64,000 bases of DNA from Gottschalkia acidurici 9a (GTDB lineage: Bacteria; Bacillota; Clostridia; Tissierellales; Gottschalkiaceae), in the NCBI RefSeq assembly GCF_000299355.1, contig NC_018664.1, positions 989,115-1,053,114 of the forward strand. Reading direction: 5' to 3'. Positions within the stretch are counted from its first letter, which is position 1. Every line of letters begins with the position of its first letter. Shown here piece after piece: positions 1 through 12,889 of the stretch. The notes beneath the pieces are model-generated. The model was not told where the DNA came from, made no database searches, and saw nothing but the letters and a program-made list of their open reading frames with translations. The position numbers and the translations under genes are program-made.

Positions 1-1
1 C

Positions 2-514
2 TTCTTTGAATCTCCATTTGACTTTTATAGTGAGTTTGCAGATTTCTGGGAAACTAAAAAGTATAATGAAGCCTCACACAACAGACTTTCTTTGTATAAA
101 AAGCTCTATGAGTTTTCTGAAGGATTTGTAAAAGGAGATATTGAATTAATACGTGAATTTATTAAATTTGATTTAATACTTAATACAAAGTCTCCTAATA
201 TACCTGAGTATCTTAATAATGAGAAAAAAGAAAATTTAAAGACTATGAGGCATGATTTCTTACAAAATGATAAGAACTTAAAAGCATATCTTCCACGATA
301 TGCAGATACTCCTGTTAAGAGGATATTAAACGATGTTCATTTTGAAGGGTTTAATTATGATATCAAATATATTATAGAAAATAAATATAAAAAGGAATCT
401 ATAAAATATGTAAATAGAATTTATTTATTTGTCTATAATCTAGAAAATAAGGTATTTGATAAATGTGAGGTATTCGATATTACAAAAAGATATTTAAAAG
501 AGAGAGGAGCGTAA
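2..514 (+). CDS. C-terminal part of B12-binding radical SAM protein (DUF4080-like tail), 5' truncated
   Basis: The reading frame is open from base 2 to the TAA at 512-514, so the window holds only the last ~170 residues; the internal TTG at 92 is not a real start. The visible start FFESPFDFYSEF and the later SHNRLSLYKKLYEF resemble the C-terminal DUF4080 region that follows the B12-binding and radical SAM domains in a family of clostridial proteins. No CxxxCxxC cluster motif can be seen because that part lies outside the window. The reaction is unknown for the family. The next gene starts 2 bases after the stop, so they probably share a transcript. The family call rests on remembered motifs; the truncated gene itself is certain. 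Confidence 0.6.
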   Translation, partial: FFESPFDFYSEFADFWETKKYNEASHNRLSLYKKLYEFSEGFVKGDIELIREFIKFDLILNTKSPNIPEYLNNEKKENLKTMRHDFLQNDKNLKAYLPRYADTPVKRILNDVHFEGFNYDIKYIIENKYKKESIKYVNRIYLFVYNLENKVFDKCEVFDITKRYLKERGA

Positions 515-516
515 GG

Positions 517-1302
517 ATGAATTTTATAAAAGATATAATTTATATTAACAAAAATACTATTAAAAAAGCATTTGAAATGTTTAAAAAAAATTGGACAATT
601 ATATTTACAGGGCTAATATACTTAGGAATTACTATTATTGCGACCCTATTGTTATCACCATTTTTTAGAGTACCAGTTTTAAATATAGTAGCAGGTGTTT
701 TACAGTATATTCTATATGTAGCTATGCTTTCAAGTTACCTTTATATACTTTATAATATTATAAAATATAAAAAGTTTGACTTTAAAGACTTTAAATTAGG
801 ATATAGAGTTTATATGAGTCCGCTAATAAGAATATTTTTTATTGGATGGATTGCAGAAATGATATTTATTAGGGGGTTAGTGCCTATGATTGCTGCTAGT
901 TCAGGTGGATCTTTAGATACTGGAACAATAGTGGTCATAATCAATTTATTAGTATTAGTTGCAATAAACCCTCTTCCGGAAGTAATATATCAAAAACACT
1001 ACTCAGGACTAGATGCTATAAAATATACTTTTGAATATATGAAAGAAAATTGGATTGAATGGTTAGTTCCTAATATTATACTGTTAGGTTTAATATATAT
1101 AGTAACAGGAAGTATTATAACTAATTTATTTAACACCAGTATTGGATCAAATCTCAATATAATGTCGCTAAAAGGAATTGCTATATATTTTGTAGGGCAA
1201 GCTATATTCTCGTTTACTATGATATATAGAGGAGTATTATTTGAACTACTTAGTACAAGTACAAGAAGAAAAAGAATGTTTATGAGAAATACGTATAAAT
1301 AG
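517..1302 (+). CDS. Integral membrane protein of unknown function
   Basis: Encodes 261 residues with about six hydrophobic segments (roughly residues 28-50, 55-80, 100-120, 130-152, 182-205, 222-245). The N-terminus is soluble and amphipathic, with many Lys/Ile. The ATG at 517 follows a GGAG-type ribosome binding site (agaggagcg) that overlaps the end of the upstream gene. The C-terminus is basic (STRRKRMFMR) and probably cytoplasmic. I do not recognise a catalytic motif. Its place between a radical SAM protein and a TPR protein, all closely spaced, suggests a small operon, but gives no functional clue. Confidence 0.7.
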   Translation: MNFIKDIIYINKNTIKKAFEMFKKNWTIIFTGLIYLGITIIATLLLSPFFRVPVLNIVAGVLQYILYVAMLSSYLYILYNIIKYKKFDFKDFKLGYRVYMSPLIRIFFIGWIAEMIFIRGLVPMIAASSGGSLDTGTIVVIINLLVLVAINPLPEVIYQKHYSGLDAIKYTFEYMKENWIEWLVPNIILLGLIYIVTGSIITNLFNTSIGSNLNIMSLKGIAIYFVGQAIFSFTMIYRGVLFELLSTSTRRKRMFMRNTYK

Positions 1303-1327
1303 TAAAACTAAAGAAAAGGTGGACTTT

Positions 1328-2458
1328 ATGAGTAGACTAGATAATTATTTTAAGAAGAAAACGAAGAACATATCCTTTATAGAAATACAGCCAGATTCAT
1401 ATATAGAAGTAAGTGGACATAAAGTTGAAAAAGAAATACCGCTTCCTATAGTAGTAGATGAGCTTATAGATGAAATACAAAGGGGAGATGGATTAGATGA
1501 GATAAAATTTGCTTCATTTATAAAGGGTATAATATATACTATAGGGGTAGATCCAGAGTTTAAATATTTTGAAGCCTATAAAAAGATATTATATAGCTAT
1601 GATAAAAAAATAGAAGAGTATATACTTTATATAAGTCTAAAAAGTATAAACGAAGGTTCTTTAGAAAGTGGACTAATAGGGTTAAGAGCATTATACTTTT
1701 TAAATGAAGATAATTTATATGGTAAATACAACTATGCATTAGCCCTTGAAGAAAGAGCTAAAGAATCACTCAACTTAAAAGACACTGAACTTGCAAATGC
1801 ATTTTTAAATGGTTCAACAACAATATTAGAGGAAATATTAAATGCTGACTCTAGTTTTCATTTAGCGTATTACAAACTAGGATATCATTATAAAAATAGA
1901 AGTGAATTTAAAAAGTGTCAATTGACATGGGAGAAGTTTTTAAGAATAGGAAAAGAAGAAGAACTTCTTCAGGAAGTAAGAGAAAACTTAGACTCTATAA
2001 AAGATGATGTTATATATGAAGAAGGATATAGTAGTATATTGAACGGTGATCCACAAAGTGGTCTAGATAAATTACTTCCTTTGGAACCTAAATACGAAAA
2101 CTGGTGGAACTTATATTTTATGATAGGATTAGGCTTTAGACAATTAAACTTATTTGAAGAAGCTAAAGGATACTTCGAAAAAGTATTAGAAATAGAAGAG
2201 GATCAGGTAGACGCGATAAATGAATTAGGATTATGTTTAGTATATTTGGGAGAAACTATAAGTGGAATACAAAAATTTACGAAGGCTATAGAGTTAAGAC
2301 CTAATGATTATGAAATTATGTGCAATAGAGGAATGTCATATTTGCAAATGAATGATATTGAAAATGCTCAAAGAGATATTCTTAAAGCGTATAATATAAA
2401 TCCTAATGATGAAATAACTATAGCGTGTAAGAATGAACTAGAAAAAAGTATTATGTAG
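1328..2458 (+). CDS. Tetratricopeptide-repeat (TPR) protein
   Basis: A cytoplasmic protein of 376 residues. The C-terminal ~150 residues hold at least three TPR-like helix pairs, recognisable from patterns such as GLGFRQLNLFEEAKGYFEKV, LGLCLVYLGETISGIQKFTKAI and GMSYLQMNDIENAQRDILKA. Earlier helices around 120-200 look like more degenerate repeats. I prefer the ATG at 1328 to the GTG at 1319 because AAAAGGTGG (1314-1322) sits 5 bases before the ATG and overlaps the GTG. TPR proteins act as protein-binding scaffolds; the partner here is unknown, although the co-transcribed membrane protein is a candidate. A strong terminator follows. Confidence 0.75.
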   Translation: MSRLDNYFKKKTKNISFIEIQPDSYIEVSGHKVEKEIPLPIVVDELIDEIQRGDGLDEIKFASFIKGIIYTIGVDPEFKYFEAYKKILYSYDKKIEEYILYISLKSINEGSLESGLIGLRALYFLNEDNLYGKYNYALALEERAKESLNLKDTELANAFLNGSTTILEEILNADSSFHLAYYKLGYHYKNRSEFKKCQLTWEKFLRIGKEEELLQEVRENLDSIKDDVIYEEGYSSILNGDPQSGLDKLLPLEPKYENWWNLYFMIGLGFRQLNLFEEAKGYFEKVLEIEEDQVDAINELGLCLVYLGETISGIQKFTKAIELRPNDYEIMCNRGMSYLQMNDIENAQRDILKAYNINPNDEITIACKNELEKSIM

Positions 2459-2473
2459 TTATGTTAGATATAG

Positions 2474-2525
2474 AAAAGCCTAAACAATAAAATTCTAAGA
2501 ATTTTATTGTTTAGGCTTTTTATAT
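2474..2525 (+). terminator. Rho-independent terminator after TPR gene
   Basis: A 22-bp perfect stem (2474-2495 with 2499-2520) around a TAA loop ends in a T-rich run. It separates the upstream operon from rRNA operon 1. Confidence 0.9.
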
Positions 2526-2552
2526 TAGGATGTTTAGATCTTAAAATATAAG

Positions 2553-2581
2553 TTGAGTTATACATATAAATGTGGTATATT
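2553..2581 (+). promoter_or_regulatory. Possible upstream rRNA promoter P0
   Basis: TTGAGT (2553-2558), 17-base spacer, TATATT (2576-2581). It lies upstream of two better promoters of the same operon and is supported only by the consensus match. Confidence 0.4.
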
Positions 2582-2643
2582 ATATAAGCCAACACGATCT
2601 ATACAATAAATTTGAATTGAAAGAAAAAAGTTTGAAAAAAGTG

Positions 2644-2672
2644 TTGACAAGAAAAAAGAAACCTGGTAAAGT
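2644..2672 (+). promoter_or_regulatory. rRNA operon 1 promoter P1
   Basis: Perfect -35 TTGACA (2644-2649), 17-base spacer, -10 TAAAGT (2667-2672). The same arrangement occurs before rRNA operon 2. A small hairpin (gtcgc...gcgac, about 2680-2698) follows. Confidence 0.8.
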
Positions 2673-2738
2673 AATAAGAGTCGCCGCAAGAGAGCGACAA
2701 AGTAAAACAAGAAGTAAGAAAAAAGTTTAAAAAACTTC

Positions 2739-2767
2739 TTGACAGAATGTTAAAAGGATGTTAAGAT
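2739..2767 (+). promoter_or_regulatory. rRNA operon 1 promoter P2
   Basis: TTGACA (2739-2744), 17-base spacer, TAAGAT (2762-2767). It is followed by a boxA-like antitermination sequence (ggtctttgaaaa, about 2783-2794). Confidence 0.8.
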
Positions 2768-2790
2768 AGTGAAACAGACTTTGGTCTTTG

Positions 2791-2810
2791 AAAATTAAAC
2801 AGTAAAAAGC
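2791..2810 (+). promoter_or_regulatory. 5' arm of 16S precursor processing stem
   Basis: These 20 bases are exactly complementary to 4428-4447 beyond the 16S 3' end. This gives the long precursor stem expected for RNase III processing of 16S rRNA. Confidence 0.8.
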
Positions 2811-2887
2811 AAGTTAATTCCTAGAATTAATAACAAATGAAGCTCAACATTAAATAGAGCAGTCAGCAGAAGCTGAGACAGAAAACT

Positions 2888-7618
<4,731 letters not shown>

Positions 7619-7676
7619 TATATTAAAGAATAATCTAATCGCTGTGTAGTTTTGAAGGTACGAAATATCTTCAAAT

Positions 7677-7794
7677 ATTTAGTGACGATAGCGAAGGGGT
7701 CACACCTGTTCCCATACCGAACACAGAAGTTAAGCCCTTCAGCGCTGATGGTACTTGGTGGGAGACCGCCTGGGAGAGTAAGACGTTGCTAAAT
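7677..7794 (+). rRNA. rrf: 5S ribosomal RNA (copy 1)
   Basis: A 118-base 5S. Its terminal helix pairs atttagtgacg with cgttgctaaat, and the central CCGAACACAGAAGTTAAGC block is conserved. It is identical to copy 2. Confidence 0.95.
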
Positions 7795-7799
7795 GATGT

Positions 7800-7874
7800 T
7801 CTTAGGTAGCTCAACGGTGGAGCACCCGACTGTTAATCGGTAGGTTGTGGGTTCGAGTCCCACCCTGAGAGCCA
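7800..7874 (+). tRNA. tRNA-Asn(GTT)
   Basis: Cloverleaf with a 7-bp acceptor (tcttagg/cctgaga), anticodon GTT and encoded CCA. Immediately follows 5S. Confidence 0.95.
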
Positions 7875-7878
7875 ATTT

Positions 7879-7967
7879 GCCGGGGTGGCGGAACTGGCAG
7901 ACGCACAGGACTTAAAATCCTGCGGTCCTTAAAGATCGTACCGGTTCGATTCCGGTCCTCGGCACCA
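7879..7967 (+). tRNA. tRNA-Leu(TAA)
   Basis: 89 bases with a long variable arm, acceptor gccgggg/cctcggc, anticodon TAA, encoded CCA. Confidence 0.95.
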
Positions 7968-7988
7968 AGAAACTCTAAACTAAAACGA

Positions 7989-8063
7989 CGCGGGGTGGAG
8001 CAGCGGCAGCTCGTCGGGCTCATAACCCGAAGGTCATCGGTTCAAATCCGGTCCCCGCAACCA
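7989..8063 (+). tRNA. Initiator tRNA-fMet(CAT)
   Basis: The C1:A72 mismatch and three G:C pairs (GGG/CCC) in the anticodon stem mark an initiator tRNA. Anticodon CAT, encoded CCA. The D-loop appears two bases shorter than in the Bacillus initiator tRNA as I recall it. Confidence 0.95.
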
Positions 8064-8075
8064 AATTAAACAGAC

Positions 8076-8150
8076 GGCCCTATGGTCAAGCGGTTAAGAC
8101 ACCGCCCTTTCACGGCGGTAACCCGGGTTCGAATCCCGGTAGGGTCACCA
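8076..8150 (+). tRNA. tRNA-Glu(TTC)
   Basis: Acceptor ggcccta/tagggtc, anticodon TTC, encoded CCA. Three identical-looking copies occur in the window. Confidence 0.95.
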
Positions 8151-8181
8151 AAAAAGTCCCAGAAGTTCGTAATAAAATTAC

Positions 8182-8257
8182 GGGCGCGTAGCTCAGCTGG
8201 GAGAGCACCTGCCTTACAAGCAGGGGGTCACAGGTTCGAGCCCTGTCGCGCCCACCA
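8182..8257 (+). tRNA. tRNA-Val(TAC)
   Basis: Acceptor gggcgcg/cgcgccc, anticodon TAC, encoded CCA. Confidence 0.95.
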
Positions 8258-8275
8258 TAAGTAAATAAAAAATGC

Positions 8276-8352
8276 GGCCTGGTAGTTCAGTTGGTTAGAA
8301 TGCCAGCCTGTCACGCTGGAGGTCGAGGGTTCGAGTCCCTTCCAGGTCGCCA
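8276..8352 (+). tRNA. tRNA-Asp(GTC)
   Basis: Acceptor ggcctgg/ccaggtc, anticodon GTC, G discriminator and encoded CCA. Confidence 0.95.
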
Positions 8353-8390
8353 AAAATATTCTATTAAAGAATGAGAAACAAACTATATAT

Positions 8391-8466
8391 GCTGGTGTGG
8401 CTCAATCGGTAGAGCAACTGACTTGTAATCAGTAGGTTGGGGGTTCAAGTCCTCTCACCAGCTCCA
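8391..8466 (+). tRNA. tRNA-Thr(TGT)
   Basis: Acceptor gctggtg/caccagc, anticodon TGT, encoded CCA. Confidence 0.95.
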
Positions 8467-8480
8467 AGGTTTCAAAACTA

Positions 8481-8566
8481 GGAGGAGTTCCCGAGCTGGC
8501 CAAAGGGGACGGACTGTAAATCCGTTAGCTTCGCTTTCACTGGTTCGAATCCAGTCTCCTCCACCA
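8481..8566 (+). tRNA. tRNA-Tyr(GTA)
   Basis: 86 bases, long variable arm, anticodon GTA, acceptor ggaggag/ctcctcc, encoded CCA. Confidence 0.95.
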
Positions 8567-8576
8567 ATGATGATAT

Positions 8577-8651
8577 GCGGAAGTGGCTCAGTGGTAGAGC
8601 ATCGCCTTGCCAAGGCGAGGGTCGCGAGTTCGAATCTCGTCTTCCGCTCCA
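8577..8651 (+). tRNA. tRNA-Gly(GCC)
   Basis: Acceptor gcggaag/cttccgc, anticodon GCC, encoded CCA. The only Gly(GCC) in the window. Confidence 0.95.
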
Positions 8652-8677
8652 ATAAACATTATAGATTAAGAAAATGC

Positions 8678-8751
8678 GCGGGTGTAGCTCAGTGGTAGAG
8701 CCCTGGCCTTCCAAGCCAGTTGCGAGGGTTCGATTCCCTTCACCCGCTCCA
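8678..8751 (+). tRNA. tRNA-Gly(TCC)
   Basis: Acceptor gcgggtg/cacccgc, anticodon TCC, encoded CCA. Confidence 0.95.
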
Positions 8752-8766
8752 ATTTTATTTAAGCAT

Positions 8767-8844
8767 GGTGGGTATAGCGTAGTTGGTTAACGCGTCGGAT
8801 TGTGGTTCCGAAGACCGTGGGTTCGAGTCCCACTATCCACCCCA
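8767..8844 (+). tRNA. tRNA-His(GTG)
   Basis: Anticodon GTG. The extra 5' G at position -1 opposite the C discriminator is encoded, as expected for tRNA-His. Confidence 0.95.
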
Positions 8845-8858
8845 TAAACTAGATATAT

Positions 8859-8933
<75 letters not shown>

Positions 8934-8939
8934 TTATAG

Positions 8940-9016
8940 GCACCCATGGCTCAACTGGATAGAGCGTCTGACTACGAATCAGAAGGTTGGGAGTTCAAGT
9001 CTTCCTGGGTGCGCCA
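8940..9016 (+). tRNA. tRNA-Arg(ACG)
   Basis: Acceptor gcaccca/tgggtgc, anticodon ACG (wobble A is normally deaminated to inosine by TadA), encoded CCA. Last tRNA of cluster 1. Confidence 0.95.
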
Positions 9017-9021
9017 ATAAG

Positions 9022-9054
9022 AAAAACGTTGATATTTCAACGTTTTATTTTTTT
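9022..9054 (+). terminator. Terminator of rRNA-tRNA operon 1
   Basis: Hairpin aaacgttga/ttcaacgtttt followed by a run of Ts, 6 bases after the last tRNA. Confidence 0.85.
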
Positions 9055-9509
9055 ATAAAAATACTTTTTAATGCTATTTTACAAGACTAAAAAGGTCGTT
9101 AATTATAGGTTTACATATCAACTTCTTATAAAAATGAAAATTAAAAGATAAAATAAAGCACATTAGTAAAATTATTAAAGCTATTTTTACTCACATCTTT
9201 TACATTGAAATACTTTTCTTACTTTAAATATCATCTTATTATAAAACCACCTAATTTATTTAAATATTTATGATAATCCTTATTATTAGAACTTACTTAA
9301 ATATAGATACCTTGAATGCATCTATTGACTTTCCATGAGCTTGACAGCACACAGTAAATACATTCTGCTTTATAAAAACAAATCTAATATGTTTCCTTTC
9401 ATATTTTTCTATAAGTTTAAATATCTTTAATCTTTATATTAAAAATATTTTGCTATATAAACGTAACTAATTTAGAGATATAAACTTTGATAGGAATATA
9501 AGAAATATT
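9055..9509 (+). other. AT-rich intergenic stretch, no gene seen
   Basis: About 450 bases with no credible open frame, repeat or structured RNA. Two TTGAC-type hexamers near 9324 and 9341 lack a well-spaced -10 element. Confidence 0.5.
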
Positions 9510-9539
9510 TTGGAAGTTATAGGAGGCTTGTGGTATTAT
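9510..9539 (+). promoter_or_regulatory. Likely promoter of the M1 peptidase gene
   Basis: TTGGAA (9510-9515), 18-base spacer, TATTAT (9534-9539), about 33 bases before the start codon. Confidence 0.55.
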
Positions 9540-9571
9540 AGAAATGTATATAAAAAATAAGGGGGTTTATC

Positions 9572-11671
9572 ATGAACAAAAGAAGGTTTTTATCAACTAT
9601 ATTAGTTTTAGTAATATTGCTAAGTAGTTTTCAATTCGGGTTTGCAGTAGATTTAGAAAATATAACTAAGTATGATTTGAATATAACTTTAAATACTAAT
9701 GATCATACTGTAGATGGAGAGCAAAAAGTAACTTTCACCAATACATATAATTCAGACTTAAATGATTTGGTATTTCATCTTTATCCAGATTCTTATAAGT
9801 CCCCTGATACATTAGCAGCTATAGGTGGTATGTACTTTATGGATGAAGAAGAATTAGGAGAAGAAATAAAGGGTTATATTAAGGTAAAACAAGTATATAT
9901 TAATGGTGAAGAAGTTAAGTATACAGATAATAATCAAATATTGAAAATAAATATGAAGGAACCATTAAAAAAAGGTGAAAAGGTAGATGTAAAAATTGAA
10001 TTCACTATGAAAATTCCTGAGGGAAGTCATCGTCTTCACTATTCACAAGGAGTATACTCTCTAACAAATTGGTATCCCGTCTTATCTATATATAATGAGA
10101 AAGATAAAAAATGGGATGAGAACCCATTCCACCCTATTGGAGAGTCTAACTACAGTGATGTCTCAGATTATAATGTAAATCTTACTGTACCTAAGCAGAT
10201 GGTAGTGGCTCCAACAGGTAGTATAATAGGAGAGAAAGAAGACGGAGAAAATAAAACTCTAACGATAAAGGCTGAAAAAGTTAGAGAGTTTGTTATCATT
10301 ATGAGTAATGAATATAAAGTAAAGACTACAGAAGTAGATGGAATTAAAATTAGTAACTATTATCTTATAGAAGACAAAAAGGATAGTAGAGAAGCTGATA
10401 TGGTATTAGATGAAGTAGCTAAGGCAATGAAGTTTATGAATAAAACAATAGGAAAATATCCTTATGATGAGTTAAGAATAACAGAAACACCTTTATCAGG
10501 AGGAGCTATGGAATATCCTCAGGTAATACAGATGGGAAGATACTGGGAACCAGGAGATATAAACATAGAAGAGGGAGTTAACTTCACAATAGAAGCTGCA
10601 GTTCATGAGACAATGCACCAATGGTGGTATGTAGCAGTGGGAAATAATGAATTTAAGGAGCCTTTTCTAGACGAATCTTTAACAGTATTCACTACCGCTT
10701 ATTACTTCGAAAAACAATATGGAAAAAATCATGAAAATGGAATTGACTATGCTATAAGAAATTCAATGTATATGTCGGATAACTCTCCTGTAAATAGTAG
10801 TGTAGATCAGTTTAGAAATTGGGGTGACTATGGAGAGACTATATATAGAAAAGGACCTGCTTTCTTCGAATACCTAAAACAAAAAGTAGGAGAAGAAAAG
10901 TTTGTAAAGATACTTAGCACATATTATGATGAATATAAGTTTAAGAATGCAACCATAGAGGGATTATTAAGTGTAATAGAAGAAATAGGAGGAAAAGATA
11001 TTAAGAACTCTATGGAAGATGGACTGTTAAAGCCAAACTATTTTTCACAAAGCATAAAATTAACTCAAGAAGAAGAGCAGTTTCGTTATAGAAATATGAG
11101 AAAACGCTATTTGAATGGATTAGAAAAAAGAAATGGATTAGTGATAGGAAGTATAGATCTTAGAGTTTTAGAAGGAGAAGAAGTATTAATAGTAAAGCCA
11201 GAACATTTAAATGAAAATGATTCAGCTAAAGTTGAGCAGTTTATTCAAATGTTAGTAGATGAGACTATGATGCAGTATAATTTAAAAATAAATGTCAAAG
11301 AGGAAAAAGATTTAATAGAAACAGATAAGCAAGCTAATTTAATAGTTATTGGGTATCCAGATAAAAATGAGATAATTAAAGAAATGAGTTCTGAACTACC
11401 TATAAAAATAGATGAGGATACTATCTATGTGGATGGAGTATCTATTAAAAATGAAAAAGTTACTGGAGCTTTTATAGCAGAGAATCCTAACAATAAAGAA
11501 AAACTAATACTAGTGATATTTTTAGATGAGAACTCTAATGTAGAAAACAATGAAGATATGGCATATAATAACTTAATGTATAAGTATAATCCAATGTATA
11601 GTGATAATGAGCAGTTTATAATAAATATAGGAGACATAGAGATCAAGGGAAAATATAATACTAGCAAATAA
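9572..11671 (+). CDS. Secreted M1-family zinc metallopeptidase (aminopeptidase-like)
   Basis: A 699-residue protein with an N-terminal signal peptide (about 1-25). The first ~200 residues form the beta-rich M1 N-terminal domain. The catalytic domain has GAMEY at 311-315, equivalent to the substrate-binding GAMEN motif, and the gluzincin motif HETMH at 345-349, with the third ligand Glu at 368 exactly 18 residues further on. About 200 additional C-terminal residues have no motif I recognise. The protein probably trims peptides outside the membrane as an aminopeptidase. The ATG follows AAGGGGG. The gene stands alone between a promoter and a terminator, inside the segment bracketed by the two rRNA operons. 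Confidence 0.88.
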   Translation: MNKRRFLSTILVLVILLSSFQFGFAVDLENITKYDLNITLNTNDHTVDGEQKVTFTNTYNSDLNDLVFHLYPDSYKSPDTLAAIGGMYFMDEEELGEEIKGYIKVKQVYINGEEVKYTDNNQILKINMKEPLKKGEKVDVKIEFTMKIPEGSHRLHYSQGVYSLTNWYPVLSIYNEKDKKWDENPFHPIGESNYSDVSDYNVNLTVPKQMVVAPTGSIIGEKEDGENKTLTIKAEKVREFVIIMSNEYKVKTTEVDGIKISNYYLIEDKKDSREADMVLDEVAKAMKFMNKTIGKYPYDELRITETPLSGGAMEYPQVIQMGRYWEPGDINIEEGVNFTIEAAVHETMHQWWYVAVGNNEFKEPFLDESLTVFTTAYYFEKQYGKNHENGIDYAIRNSMYMSDNSPVNSSVDQFRNWGDYGETIYRKGPAFFEYLKQKVGEEKFVKILSTYYDEYKFKNATIEGLLSVIEEIGGKDIKNSMEDGLLKPNYFSQSIKLTQEEEQFRYRNMRKRYLNGLEKRNGLVIGSIDLRVLEGEEVLIVKPEHLNENDSAKVEQFIQMLVDETMMQYNLKINVKEEKDLIETDKQANLIVIGYPDKNEIIKEMSSELPIKIDEDTIYVDGVSIKNEKVTGAFIAENPNNKEKLILVIFLDENSNVENNEDMAYNNLMYKYNPMYSDNEQFIINIGDIEIKGKYNTSK

Positions 11672-11701
11672 ACTTCGAAATAACTATAAAATATATTATA
11701 C

Positions 11702-11754
11702 AAAATAGAACCAAGACCAAGCTATAGAGTTAGTTTGGGCTTGGTTCTATTTTA
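11702..11754 (+). terminator. Terminator after M1 peptidase
   Basis: An inverted repeat aaaatagaaccaag/cttggttctatttt with a ~25-base internal part. The U-tract is weak because the T run is part of the stem. Confidence 0.6.
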
Positions 11755-11859
11755 TGAAAGGATGTATGTTAGCGACTAGAGCCATGTACTTGTTTTATAT
11801 CTATAGTATTCCTAAATATATTATCGTAAAAAGAACTAAAAGTGCTTGATAGAAATAGT

Positions 11860-12180
11860 GCAAGTATCAGTATAGAAAATATAGCTAAACAAGAATTATA
11901 TTTTGTGGATGCACTTTTACTACTTATATGTTAGAGTACATCAGGCTGGTTAGTTACAGTTTTTATATTTGAAATATGCTATCCATGGGCATCATGTAGG
12001 GGTTATGGATTGAAAATTAATCTTATAGTAATAGAAGGAAGAATACTAGGATTTGATGGAACTGATACAGGATTAATTGGACAATGGATTAAGTAGCTAT
12101 TATTGTGTATTATAACAGTTGATATTTATTAGTTTTGGTTAGGAATAACACTAGAAAAATGGAGAGTAAAACATACATAA
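11860..12180 (+). pseudogene. Decayed small membrane-protein gene (DUF898-like pattern)
   Basis: One frame reads YFVDALLLLIC, stop, STSGWLVTVFIFEICYPWA, then IVIEGRILGFDGTDTGLIG QWIK, stop, LLLCIITVDIY, stop, FWLGITLEKWRVKHT, TAA. This strongly recalls a family of small clostridial membrane proteins with the order IEG-R-L-F-G, LFGQWIKWLLLTIITFGIYGFW and KHTH; I remember it as DUF898-related, but the name is not secure. All three internal stops are TAG, at about 11932, 12094 and 12130. The one inside QWIK-stop-LLL falls where the family has Trp (TGG to TAG). TAG is an ordinary terminator in intact genes here, so this is decay and not recoding. No start or ribosome binding site is intact. Confidence 0.6.
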
Positions 12181-12524
12181 TCTACGCAGATAAAGATAGT
12201 TACGTTGTTTTCATTTAAATATAGTCTTTTAACTTGATGCTTGACATTGTAGGAATAATGAAAAACATGAGATATATTAGATGTATATTTTTACTACAAA
12301 TGATTAAAGTTAAGAGAAGGTAGAGTGTGGTTACTAATATATAAATAAAAGTAATTATTTTTAAATGGCCTTCTAAATTCAAATTTAAGACGATTAAAAA
12401 TGTATATCCATATAATAGGTACACAAACTAAGATAAAAATGATATATAAACTTTTGGAAACACACATAGCTATCAAGGTATATATAAGAATTTTAAAGTA
12501 ATATTTGAGATATTATAATACTCC
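12181..12524 (+). other. AT-rich intergenic stretch without a supported gene
   Basis: About 340 bases. Two short overlapping hydrophobic - strand frames (12215-12424 and 12294-12476) lack ribosome binding sites and look like chance frames or remnants. Confidence 0.4.
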
Positions 12525-12553
12525 TTGACAATTTTAAATAGTTAGAATAACAT
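12525..12553 (+). promoter_or_regulatory. Promoter of sdpR-sdpI operon
   Basis: TTGACA (12525-12530), 17-base spacer, TAACAT (12548-12553). The -10 lies inside the left edge of the palindromic operator. Confidence 0.7.
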
Positions 12554-12594
12554 ATTTATATATTTAGATAATTATCTAAATATATAAATATGTT
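12549..12594 (+). promoter_or_regulatory. 46-bp perfect palindrome, putative SdpR autoregulatory operator
   Basis: Positions 12549-12571 are the exact reverse complement of 12572-12594. The palindrome overlaps the -10 element and the transcription start and ends just before the ribosome binding site (AGGAG, 12598-12602). Binding here by the dimeric ArsR/SdpR-type repressor encoded next would shut off its own operon. Confidence 0.75.
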
Positions 12595-12610
12595 ATTAGG
12601 AGATGATGTA

Positions 12611-12889
12611 GTGAATCAAGCATTTAAAGCACTTTCAGATCCAACAAGAAGAAAAATATTAGAGTTGCTTAAAGAAAAGGATATGACAGCAGGTGAAATA
12701 GCAGAACAATTTAAAATAAGTAAGCCTTCTATTAGTCATCATCTAAATGCATTAAAAAGTTCAGATCTAGTACTGTGGGAGAAGGATGGGCAAAATATAA
12801 TATATTCTTTAAATACGACTGTACTACAGGAGATCATGAAGTGGACATTTGATTTTTTAGAAAATAGGAGGGAGCAGAATGAAAAATAA
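12611..12889 (+). CDS. sdpR: SdpR-family ArsR-type autorepressor
   Basis: Ninety-two residues forming one winged helix-turn-helix domain. The opening NQAFKALSDPTRRKILELL, then MTAGEIAEQF, SKPSISHHL and IIYSLNTTVLQ closely match the Bacillus SdpR repressor as I remember it. I prefer the GTG at 12611, which is 8 bases after AGGAG (12598-12602), over the upstream ATG at 12590, which lies inside the palindrome and has no ribosome binding site. In Bacillus, SdpR represses its own operon and is sequestered at the membrane by SdpI when the SdpC toxin is present. Here the coding region overlaps the sdpI start by about 10 bases, indicating translational coupling. Confidence 0.88.
   Translation: MNQAFKALSDPTRRKILELLKEKDMTAGEIAEQFKISKPSISHHLNALKSSDLVLWEKDGQNIIYSLNTTVLQEIMKWTFDFLENRREQNEK

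Noticed and set aside
11860-12180. Stop-codon reassignment (TAG read as an amino acid) in the decayed gene
   Set aside because: Several intact genes in the window end at TAG exactly where expected (for example 1302, 2458 and pspC), so TAG is a normal terminator here.
12215-12476. Two overlapping hydrophobic - strand frames near sdpR
   Set aside because: No ribosome binding site, AT-rich chance hydrophobicity; a frameshifted membrane-protein remnant is possible but not supported.
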